From: Anaerolineae bacterium
GTDB taxonomy: Bacteria; Chloroflexota; Anaerolineae; Promineifilales; Promineifilaceae
Length of the DNA stretch: 8,166 nucleotides
NCBI GenBank assembly: GCA_028284105.1
Contig: JANQSK010000025.1
Coordinates: 1-8,166 of the forward strand
Reading direction: 5' to 3'
Shown here: in pieces, positions 1 through 7,096 of the stretch
How positions within the stretch are numbered: the stretch's first letter is position 1
How the letters are laid out: each line of letters starts with the position of its first letter
Made by a program: the position numbers and the translations under genes
The notes under the pieces: generated by a model
The model's input: only the letters and a program-made list of their open reading frames with translations
What the model was told of the DNA's origin: nothing
The model's database searches: none

Positions 1-3000
1 TCTGGGGCGTAGCGAGATAAGGGCTTGGCCAAAACAGCACTGTTGACTGATTGGGTTTGAGGAGCAGAAACGGCCGTTAAAAATCGGGCTTTGGCACCTT
101 CAGGATCAGCTAACCATTCCGTGCTCCACACCCGCAACACGCGCCAGCCTAATCCTTCTAAAACAGATGGCTGTATACGGTCACGATCCCTTGCTGAGAG
201 CGCCCCGTCATAAGTTTCTCCATCACATTCAATACCTACTAAATATTTTTCAGAATTATTGGGATCAAGAATCGCGATATCAACCACAACACCATTCAAC
301 CCAACGCGCTGAGTTAAAGCATATCCATTTTCTTTGAGAAGGTTAACCAACAACTCCTCAAAGGGAGCAGGTCGACGATATCGATGAGGTGCAAACTCCT
401 CCATCTCTCCCGATTCGGCAAATTTTAAATACGCTTTTAACGCTTTTACGCCACGGGATTCAGTACGCGCTAGGTCAATATCGGACGATTTCAAATTGGT
501 GAACAAGACGCATTGCCGTCTTGACCGAGTAATCAACACATTGAGGCGCCGTTCCCCACCCTCAATATTCAAAGGACCAAAATTTAGATTAACCTTACCT
601 TCAGCCGTTTTCCCGTACCCCATACTGATAAAGATGACATCTCGTTCATCTCCCTGTACATTTTCCAAATTCTTTACAAAGAATGGTTCGATTGGATGGG
701 CTTGGAAAAAGGGATCGTCGTGCTCAGATTCACGACGTATTTTTTCTAAAGCGGCTTCAATGGCATCTCGCTGAGCGGTGCTAAATGCAGCCACACCCAA
801 TGTAAGTCTGGGACTATTTTTGGCGTGGGCCATCACGGCTTGTGCAACAGCCTCTGCTTCAATCTGGTTAATGCGCGTTTTGCCGCGATCGTAAACAGAG
901 TGAGGTAAATACCTTAAGTGGAGACCACTTTCTTTTTTCCCTGCATCAGGGCTTGGATAAAGCAGGAGTTGATTGTCGTAGAAGGCTTGATTAGAGAGTG
1001 CAATTAACGATTCATGCCGACTACGATAATGCCAGCGCAGCCATCTTTCTGGGGCGCCTTTACTTACAAATAGATCAAGAATGCTCTCATTGTGTGCTGT
1101 AATCGTGCCGTGTACACCATCATCAACCGGCAACTCATCATCTTCATACTCATCTGAATCACTTTCTAGAACGCGATCAAAAAATGTTGTTGGGGGCAGC
1201 TGACGACTATCCCCCACAACAACCGTTTGTTTTCCTCGCAGGATAGCCCCAAATGCGTCTACGGGTCTCACCTGGCTTGCCTCATCAAATACAACTAAAT
1301 CAAAGCTCATATCCCCTGGCTCTAAATACATCGCAATCGACAAAGGGCTCATCATGATAATGGGCTTTATTCGTTGGATGATGGGTGATGTTTCGCGAAT
1401 AATCGTTCGAATGGGTAAATGATTCCGCTTTTTACTAGCCTCATGCATCAACATCCCCATTAAGCCATGTGCTTGATGCTTGGGGAGCATTTCCCAATGC
1501 TCATTGGCTAATCTTTGTCGGTTGTAATGGAGTAACTGTTGATCAAGCGTCTGAAATTGAGAAACGGCCGTATCTTGAGCCTGACCCTCAAACCCATTTA
1601 ACGGTTCCCGTTCTAGTTGCACCCGTTGGCGCAGTTTGTCAGCAATAAGCCATTCAAACCATTTGAGAAAGTTTTGGCGACCAAATAGCGACGAAAAATA
1701 TTCATCATTGAGTGCATCTATCGCTCCACTCACGCCAGCCTGACGACAATGTTGAGCAAGTTGATTAAATGATGCCATTTCTGCTAGGCGGCTTGTTGAC
1801 TCAGTCCAAGAGAGCAGCACAGTTTGCTGGCGTTCAAAATCAGGTATCAGCGTTAATGATTCTAAACTTTCAAGCTGAACCAGCGATTGCCTATACGAAG
1901 TTTCAGCGCTTAAGAACGCTTTATAGTTTTCCGTTAAAATCTCATGCGCTTCTTTTGTAAACTCATCCTTTAAAAATTGCAGAAGCGATTTCGTGATTTG
2001 TAATGAGGTATCTGTTTGTTCAGCATGCTCAAAATCACTATTGAGTTCAATGAGCCAATACCCCACTTTATTTAATTCAGGCCAGTCGCTACTCTCTATC
2101 CCCATCCAACGAATGCCAAACACCGTTTTTAAAAGTGACTCCATCGCTGTCAAAATAGGCTTCTTTGATTGCCAGCTCAATATTGCATCCACAAGAGCCA
2201 CCTGATCTTCAGGGTCTTCAGGCAGTTCTTTTTGACACAATCCCAACAAGGTGTTTCTTGCTTCGCGATATTTACCCGAAAGGTTTCTTAAAAAGCCTCT
2301 TTTCCCATGGACCATCAAGGGCTGACGTAAAGCACTTACATCAGTTTCCCATGCTGAAGGTATGAGCCACTCATCATACTCAGAACGTAAAAATGAAAGT
2401 TCTGAACCGGCATCCAAAACTTCTTGCAAACGTGGCCCCTCACGCAACCACGCTTCATTGTGCAAATCAACACCATATAAATTGGGTGCATCTAAAATTT
2501 GCTGGACCGTTTCAGATAAAAGTTCAATGTCTTGTAAATTTTCAGGCTCTTGAAGTCCAAGCTGCTCCACGATATCAACGGCCGTTTCTCTCAAAAACAG
2601 CAATGTACCATGAACACGACGAACGGCATCCTGAACCTTCTCAATATAGTCGGCATCAACTTTCGTCGTTTGACTTCCCCAAAAAGGATGCTGATTGGGC
2701 TGGCCAAGCTTGGGCAACAACTCAGCTACTGAATGAACCAAAGCCCTTTTTTCATTAAGTTGTTCCTCAGTCCAATCAGCAATGCTTGGAAGAGGATAGT
2801 TAGGCAACTCCTGATCTTCAACGGTTAGTTCTGCTTTGAGCGTTAAATAGGTACCATAAACCTCGTATGGTGTTAAACCCGATTGGCCAATGGGTTCATT
2901 CATGGCAGTTGCATACGCATTGAGATGGTTGCGCGTTTGGGTCAGGGTGTTGAACTGGTCAAATACGGCCGTTTCTTTTGGTTTGCCTAGCTGAAATGTC

Positions 3001-4127
3001 CGATTCAACTCGGCCATCAACGTTGCTTTTGTTGTTTTGTGACTGTGGAGTTCAAGCGCGGCATCCCCGAGACCAAGGGCGTCCAGTTTCCGCTTTACGA
3101 CATCGAGAGCGGCCATCTTCTCAGAGACAAAAAGCACTTTTTTACCATTTCCAACGGCTTCAGCGATGAGATTGGTAATCGTTTGGGATTTCCCTGTGCC
3201 TGGAGGCCCTTGAATGACGAGGTTCCGACCCGCATTGACATCGAGGATGGCTTTGGTTTGTGAGCTATCGGCATCTATCACTTGATGGCTTTTGCGATAA
3301 TCGATCAGCTCATCAATTGGTCTATCTTGGTACAAGTCGAGTTCTTCAAAAAAGCTGTCATCATCAAGCAACGGCCGTAACACAGGATGCGCATTAATAT
3401 CCTGAACACCTTCCCACCGCTCTGGATCAAGATCGTTGTACATGAAGAATTTATTGAAAGAAAAGAAACCTAAGGCGATTTTATTTGCATTCACGGACCA
3501 GGTGGGTTTTGAGGATACGGCCGTTTCAACCGCCTTAAAATAGGCGCCTACATCAAAATCATCCGATTCAGGAATAAAAGGCAACTGCAGTGCTTCATCG
3601 ATACGGAGTTTGGCTTCTAATGATAAATTCGTGCTAATGCCTGTGCCGGAATATTCAATATGAAATCGATCTTTGGCATCATGACGGGCAAGCACAATTG
3701 GGACTAAAATTAATGGCGCTTGCCGTTTTGTTTTTGGACTTTTTTTGTCAAACCAAGACAGCATCCCCAATGCCAAAAACAAGATATTGACACCATTCTC
3801 TTCAATATAAGTTTGCGCAACGTGTTGGGTTTTTAGCAATCGCTTCTGAAGTTCGCTCGAAGTGGCGTTCGTTTGAAGAACAGAATCGGTATAACGACTT
3901 TCTGAGGGCTGACCGCTCTCCCCTACCGTTGAGCCGGAATCGTGACGAGCGGCGAAGGTCATAAAACGGCCGTTTGTCACTAAAACATCAAAAACATCTG
4001 CAGATCGTTCATCTACAACAGACACGCCCCGAGCTCTAGTTGGGCGATAGTTTAAAAGTGGGTTTCGTAATCCTAAATCAAGCAGTTCTTTACGGGCGGC
4101 TTCAAGTTGAGTAATGACGCTGGGCAT
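1..4127 (-). CDS. DUF4011 / SF1 helicase / Vsr-like nuclease protein, 3' end beyond window (Hhe-like)
   Basis: The reading frame is open from the ATG at 4127-4125 to the window edge, giving 1375 residues with no stop. Residues 1-220 hold a DUF4011-type start (LLDLGLRNPLLNYR near residue 15). Walker A GPPGTGKS is at 307-314. A long helical insert of about 600 residues follows. Walker B VVFDEAS is around D948-E949, GDSRQLPP at 972-979, HYRSRHE at 1033-1039, VQGDERD around 1157-1163 and LITRSRR around 1198-1204: the motifs of an SF1 (COG1112-like) helicase. Residues about 1265-1345 look like an MTES_1575/Vsr-fold PD-(D/E)xK nuclease, with D1283, E1300-C-D1302-G and GWRVLRVWSTEW near 1327. A DUF3320 domain would be expected next, off the window. 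This order matches, from memory, the single-gene anti-phage system Hhe, but the family is broad, so a defence role is inferred. There is no Shine-Dalgarno before the start; the family-typical N-terminus supports it. Seven ACGGCCGT palindromes lie inside the gene. Family call is strong; function moderate. Confidence 0.9.
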   Translation of the reverse strand, partial: MPSVITQLEAARKELLDLGLRNPLLNYRPTRARGVSVVDERSADVFDVLVTNGRFMTFAARHDSGSTVGESGQPSESRYTDSVLQTNATSSELQKRLLKTQHVAQTYIEENGVNILFLALGMLSWFDKKSPKTKRQAPLILVPIVLARHDAKDRFHIEYSGTGISTNLSLEAKLRIDEALQLPFIPESDDFDVGAYFKAVETAVSSKPTWSVNANKIALGFFSFNKFFMYNDLDPERWEGVQDINAHPVLRPLLDDDSFFEELDLYQDRPIDELIDYRKSHQVIDADSSQTKAILDVNAGRNLVIQGPPGTGKSQTITNLIAEAVGNGKKVLFVSEKMAALDVVKRKLDALGLGDAALELHSHKTTKATLMAELNRTFQLGKPKETAVFDQFNTLTQTRNHLNAYATAMNEPIGQSGLTPYEVYGTYLTLKAELTVEDQELPNYPLPSIADWTEEQLNEKRALVHSVAELLPKLGQPNQHPFWGSQTTKVDADYIEKVQDAVRRVHGTLLFLRETAVDIVEQLGLQEPENLQDIELLSETVQQILDAPNLYGVDLHNEAWLREGPRLQEVLDAGSELSFLRSEYDEWLIPSAWETDVSALRQPLMVHGKRGFLRNLSGKYREARNTLLGLCQKELPEDPEDQVALVDAILSWQSKKPILTAMESLLKTVFGIRWMGIESSDWPELNKVGYWLIELNSDFEHAEQTDTSLQITKSLLQFLKDEFTKEAHEILTENYKAFLSAETSYRQSLVQLESLESLTLIPDFERQQTVLLSWTESTSRLAEMASFNQLAQHCRQAGVSGAIDALNDEYFSSLFGRQNFLKWFEWLIADKLRQRVQLEREPLNGFEGQAQDTAVSQFQTLDQQLLHYNRQRLANEHWEMLPKHQAHGLMGMLMHEASKKRNHLPIRTIIRETSPIIQRIKPIIMMSPLSIAMYLEPGDMSFDLVVFDEASQVRPVDAFGAILRGKQTVVVGDSRQLPPTTFFDRVLESDSDEYEDDELPVDDGVHGTITAHNESILDLFVSKGAPERWLRWHYRSRHESLIALSNQAFYDNQLLLYPSPDAGKKESGLHLRYLPHSVYDRGKTRINQIEAEAVAQAVMAHAKNSPRLTLGVAAFSTAQRDAIEAALEKIRRESEHDDPFFQAHPIEPFFVKNLENVQGDERDVIFISMGYGKTAEGKVNLNFGPLNIEGGERRLNVLITRSRRQCVLFTNLKSSDIDLARTESRGVKALKAYLKFAESGEMEEFAPHRYRRPAPFEELLVNLLKENGYALTQRVGLNGVVVDIAILDPNNSEKYLVGIECDGETYDGALSARDRDRIQPSVLEGLGWRVLRVWSTEWLADPEGAKARFLTAVSAPQTQSVNSAVLAKPLSRYAP

Positions 4128-4322
4128 AGATCGTATTCTAACAAAAAACTATATTCTATTTCTACCCAAAAATAAAATGGCTCACCACAAACCCGACAAA
4201 ATACCCACTTCGTGAATAAGTTTATAGGCTATTGAATGTCGAAAAGTGTCCCAAGACGATTTAATTTAACCAGAACTCCTAACAGATGAGCGATTTCTCT
4301 TAAACGTTACGAAAGTGATTAT
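4128..4322. other. 195-bp AT-rich intergenic region
   Basis: This separates the enolase-family gene from the helicase-nuclease gene, both read on the minus strand. Apart from the TAGAAT copies near its left end I see no ORF, RNA gene or convincing intrinsic terminator. The only hairpin-like pieces are 3-bp stems, such as CACTTCGTG near 4206, without a U-tract. It contains no ACGGCCGT palindrome. Confidence 0.6.
4135..4158 (-). promoter_or_regulatory. Possible -10 elements of the helicase-nuclease gene; start without Shine-Dalgarno
   Basis: On the minus strand TAGAAT occurs twice, at 4140-4135 and 4158-4153, 18 bp apart. The proximal copy ends only 7 nt before the ATG, so a transcript from it would begin at or next to the start codon (leaderless). 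The distal copy would give a leader of roughly 20 nt. No purine-rich ribosome binding site precedes the ATG. No good -35 hexamer is visible at normal spacing, so this is weak evidence. Confidence 0.25.
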
Positions 4323-5429
4323 CTAGCTATAAGTTGCAACCGGCTCACCCAATACATCCATTTTGGGCTCGATTCCCAATCCTGGTAAATCTGGCACAGT
4401 GACATGGCCATCAATAACAGGAATGTGATCAACGGCCGTTTCAACACTCACCATATCACGACACTCTAACACACAGCGGAGAAACTTTTTAGGGATTGTT
4501 TGCCCCATGTGAACAATAGCAGCAAAGGCAATGTTTGAACCGGTTGTTTCTTGCACACTCATCGTATATCCTGCGGCAATGCACATATCTCGCTGACGGC
4601 GACAGCGCGTGAGGCCCCCATTTTTAGAAATCTTAAGCCCAATTCCTTCAGCGGCATCATCATGGATTAAATGAGAAACGGCCGTTTCGCTATCTCCCAA
4701 TTCATCCCACAAGATGGGCACATTGGTTCGCTTTCGAAGTGAAACGCATTCACGCCATGTGGCACAAGGAGCTTCCAGCACAAAATCGAGCTCTTTTGGC
4801 ACTAATCGTAAAAAACGAAGCGTATTTTCAACGGTCATCCCACCATTGGCATCAAGCAAGAAAAACTCCCCCGGTTGATGATCAGCCAATGCCGCTTCAA
4901 CTCTTGCCGCATCTAAAGCAGGATCATCTCCGATTTTTATTGAGTGGGCTTTGTATCCTTTTTCACGGTGTTGTTGAACGCGTTCACGCATTTCCTCGGG
5001 AGTGCCGGTATAGATAGAGGAGATGATAGGCAGAGAAACGGCTGTTCGTCCCCCCAGCAAATCACAAACAGGCATTCCAACCGATTTGCCAAAAAGATCC
5101 CAGCAGGCCACATCGATGGGGGTTTTAGCATGTAAATGTCCAACCAGCGCCTCATCCATCGCATCGTTTATGCGATCAACATGACGCGGATCACGCCCAA
5201 GTAAATGGGGTGCAATCTCTTCAATACCAGCCCGAACTCCCAAAGCATGAGCGGCTATATAGGTTGAACCAAATGGCGTACTCTCCCCCCATCCTTCTAA
5301 CCCATTGTCTGTTGTAATTCGCACAAATGTGGCATCAAAGCTGCGATACTCTCGCCCGCCAGATAGTGTGTAAACACCACCAGAATAAGGCAAATCAACT
5401 TGAAAGACATCAATTTGTTGAATTTTCAT
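4323..5429 (-). CDS. Enolase-superfamily (MLE/MR-like) dehydratase or epimerase
   Basis: This is a 368-residue protein, a normal length for the mandelate racemase / muconate lactonizing enzyme group. These cytosolic Mg-dependent enzymes abstract a proton next to a carboxylate. Residues 1-125 form the capping domain, with the WGEST lid motif at 47-51. The barrel follows. Metal ligands read as D193 (LLDANGG), E219 (FVLEAP) and D242 (WDELGD). K165 (SIKIG) and K266 (LKISKNGG) are the expected acid/base lysines on opposite barrel faces. The first lysine of the classical KxK motif is Ser163. Overall sequence and the ending GEPVATYS remind me of 4-hydroxyproline-betaine 2-epimerase and cis-3-hydroxy-L-proline dehydratase, but I cannot assign the substrate. 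It starts 11 bp after the symporter stop, so the two are probably co-transcribed. Before the ATG there is only a weak GAAG, which suggests translational coupling. Two perfect ACGGCCGT palindromes and one variant lie in the gene. Confidence 0.9.
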   Translation of the reverse strand: MKIQQIDVFQVDLPYSGGVYTLSGGREYRSFDATFVRITTDNGLEGWGESTPFGSTYIAAHALGVRAGIEEIAPHLLGRDPRHVDRINDAMDEALVGHLHAKTPIDVACWDLFGKSVGMPVCDLLGGRTAVSLPIISSIYTGTPEEMRERVQQHREKGYKAHSIKIGDDPALDAARVEAALADHQPGEFFLLDANGGMTVENTLRFLRLVPKELDFVLEAPCATWRECVSLRKRTNVPILWDELGDSETAVSHLIHDDAAEGIGLKISKNGGLTRCRRQRDMCIAAGYTMSVQETTGSNIAFAAIVHMGQTIPKKFLRCVLECRDMVSVETAVDHIPVIDGHVTVPDLPGLGIEPKMDVLGEPVATYS

Positions 5430-5440
5430 CTTCGATGTTT

Positions 5441-6841
5441 TTAGCCTTGTGCCAATTTTCGCTTCTCTAGTTCTGATTGAATTTCAGCCAATCGTTTTTG
5501 ATCGATGGGATTCTTGTAAACAACCCACATGCTAAGCGCCAAGAAAACTATCGGCACGATCGTCATCAGTAAACGAAGTGCAAACAAAGCCGAATCGGGT
5601 TGTGGTTGAGCAACCCCATCAATGGCTTCAATATATCCAGCGCGATCGAGCACAATCCCTTGAATAAAGAGGCCAAAACCAATTCCAAATTTTTGAAGAA
5701 ATACAAAGAAACCGTAGAAGATCCCCTCTCGGCGCTGGCCTGTTTTTAATTCGTCGTCATCAACAACATCTGGTAACAAGCTCCAAGGAATCAAAAAGCC
5801 CAAGCTCACACCGATACCCGATAAAACAGCCAAAATCAAAACCAAATTTACCTGCCCTGGCTGCACAAAGTAGAGTGCCACAAGACACACCATCCAAACA
5901 GGTACACCTATGTAAAACACCTTTTTACGTCCTAGGCGGCGACTGACAAACCCCCAAACCAAAATAAAAATAAAAATAGAGAGCTGAAGTCCAAATAGCA
6001 AGATTGTAAATTGGCCACCCGGATCACCCCCGATATAGTCACGGAAGTAGAAAAGAATCAGTGATTGCACAAATTGAATGGAAAGCCATGTCAGTAGGTA
6101 AATGGTTGAAACATAAAGAAATGGCCGACTTGCTAATGCAATTCGCAAACCTTCAATGAAGCCAAATTGGTCCTCTTCATCGACCTCATCCGTTTCTTTT
6201 TCGGTTGTGTAAAGGAATACAATTACATTGCTGACAATAATGACAATAGCAACAATAATCCCTTGAATCACGTTCCCTGTTTTGGGCGCATCTGCATAAA
6301 TTTGATTAACGATGATGTTGTAAAGCAAAGCAGCTACAAGACCACCCAACACAGAAAAGCTAAAGCGATACATGTTAAGGTCGGTGCGATCTTGATTGCT
6401 GTCTGAGAGTTCTGGGGTTAGTGCTGCATAGGGAACATTAACGGCCGTAAATCCAGCATCCAATAAAATTCCCACTACCACATAGTAGAAAAAGAGCCCC
6501 GTTTCGCTCATCCCACTTGGGACAAGAAAATGGAGGAAAAACGCCAGTCCAAAGGGAATTGAACCAAAAAGCAACCAAGGGCGACGACGTCCCCACCGGG
6601 TTCGTGTACGGTCAGTTAATGTCCCAACGAGTGGATCGTTAACAGCATCCCACAAACGCCCAATCAACAAGATCAAACCTGCACGCGCAGGAGGTAAACC
6701 CGCAATATTGATCAAAAAGTTCAGTAAAAAGAACCCTTTAATCATCGACACCATGGCGGGGCCCAAATCGCCAGTGCCGTAAGCTAACTTAGTGCCAAGC
6801 TTTAATGGCTGTTTTTTCTCTTCAGCTACAACTGCAGTCAT
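5441..6841 (-). CDS. GPH-family (MelB-type, MFS_2) cation:solute symporter
   Basis: This 466-residue membrane protein has about twelve hydrophobic segments, a typical length for glycoside-pentoside-hexuronide:cation symporters. Family marks are LAYGTGDLG at 19-27, then GRLWDAVNDPLVG at 61-73 followed by DRTRTRWGRRRPWLLFG at 77-93. A further mark is LLPDVVDDDELKTGQRREGI at 355-374. D65 and D69 sit where the cation-binding Asp pair (D55/D59) of E. coli MelB sits in helix II. A charged acidic loop (residues 213-225) separates the two six-helix halves, and the C-terminus is a short cytoplasmic charged helix. It is the first gene of a likely two-gene unit with the enolase-superfamily enzyme, so it probably imports that enzyme's substrate or a precursor. 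GPH members mostly carry sugars and glycosides, but the partner hints at another solute. The ATG is preceded by GAGAGAGG. One ACGGCCGT palindrome encodes T132-A-V. Confidence 0.92.
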   Translation of the reverse strand: MTAVVAEEKKQPLKLGTKLAYGTGDLGPAMVSMIKGFFLLNFLINIAGLPPARAGLILLIGRLWDAVNDPLVGTLTDRTRTRWGRRRPWLLFGSIPFGLAFFLHFLVPSGMSETGLFFYYVVVGILLDAGFTAVNVPYAALTPELSDSNQDRTDLNMYRFSFSVLGGLVAALLYNIIVNQIYADAPKTGNVIQGIIVAIVIIVSNVIVFLYTTEKETDEVDEEDQFGFIEGLRIALASRPFLYVSTIYLLTWLSIQFVQSLILFYFRDYIGGDPGGQFTILLFGLQLSIFIFILVWGFVSRRLGRKKVFYIGVPVWMVCLVALYFVQPGQVNLVLILAVLSGIGVSLGFLIPWSLLPDVVDDDELKTGQRREGIFYGFFVFLQKFGIGFGLFIQGIVLDRAGYIEAIDGVAQPQPDSALFALRLLMTIVPIVFLALSMWVVYKNPIDQKRLAEIQSELEKRKLAQG

Positions 6842-6849
6842 TTAGTTTT

Positions 6850-6856
6850 CCTCTCT
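6850..6856 (-). promoter_or_regulatory. Ribosome binding site of the symporter gene
   Basis: On the minus strand AGAGAGG ends 8 nt before the ATG at 6841-6839. It is a good purine-rich site and supports that start. Confidence 0.65.
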
Positions 6857-6957
6857 CTTCCGATTTGAACGCGCACAGACGGCGCGCTTAATGTAGTTTT
6901 ACAACAAAATGGGGCAGCAAACCAGTACCAAGGTTAGGCTGTATTCTTCACGCTTTT

Positions 6958-6985
6958 TTTATACACTGCACGATGTGAAAACCAA
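6958..6985 (-). promoter_or_regulatory. Candidate sigma-70 promoter for the symporter-enolase operon
   Basis: On the minus strand TTGGTT (6985-6980) is followed after 16 bp by TATAAA (6963-6958). The -10 is close to consensus; the -35 matches only in its first three bases. It would give a leader of about 110 nt. The -35 lies mostly inside one arm of the 8-bp inverted repeat at 6976-6983. Confidence 0.35.
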
Positions 6986-7024
6986 AAACTGTCTTGAAAG
7001 AGATTAGCTGAGATCAGGTTTTCA
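6976..7024. repeat. 8-bp inverted repeat in the divergent promoter region
   Basis: TGAAAACC at 6976-6983 is matched by its exact reverse complement GGTTTTCA at 7017-7024, with a 33-bp gap. The left arm overlaps the candidate -35 of the minus-strand operon, and the right arm is upstream of the receiver gene. It could be a pair of operator half-sites, but 8 bp may also be chance. Confidence 0.3.
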
Positions 7025-7082
7025 AATCAAACATTTTATGAAATTCAAAACGCTGAAAAGACCTTATGCAAATCACATAGTT

Positions 7083-7089
7083 AAGGGAG
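7083..7089 (+). promoter_or_regulatory. Ribosome binding site of the receiver gene
   Basis: AAGGGAG lies 7 nt before the ATG at 7097, an optimal distance that supports this start. Confidence 0.75.
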
Positions 7090-7096
7090 CCAACCC

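Larger units (their letters stand above)
6842..7096. other. Divergent intergenic region between symporter and receiver genes
   Basis: These 255 bp hold regulatory DNA for both directions and no plausible ORF. Visible items are the symporter ribosome site, a small CGCGC/GCGCG hairpin at 6870-6886 in the symporter leader, and a weak broken stem at 6915-6941. The candidate minus-strand promoter and the TGAAAACC inverted repeat are also here, with the receiver ribosome site at the right end. I could not find a convincing plus-strand -35/-10 pair for the receiver gene. Confidence 0.55.

Noticed and set aside
496..774. Plus-strand open frames across 496-3263, including a 121-codon frame at 2393-2758
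   Set aside because: They lie antisense to the helicase-nuclease gene, whose translation is continuous and family-like throughout. Their own translations show no recognisable domain.
1..4127. Frameshift or broken helicase gene
   Set aside because: Residue positions of motifs from Walker A (307) to the nuclease domain (about 1330) all fall in the same frame as the ATG at 4127, with no stop before the window edge.
4739..5164. Small frames on both strands inside the enolase-family gene
   Set aside because: They overlap metal-ligand and barrel segments of a well-supported protein and have no family features.
6915..6960. Terminator or small RNA end: broken CAGC/AACC stem followed by a run of seven T
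   Set aside because: The T-run is about 12 nt from the stem and the stem is interrupted. The T/A tract is more likely the -10 region of the minus-strand promoter.
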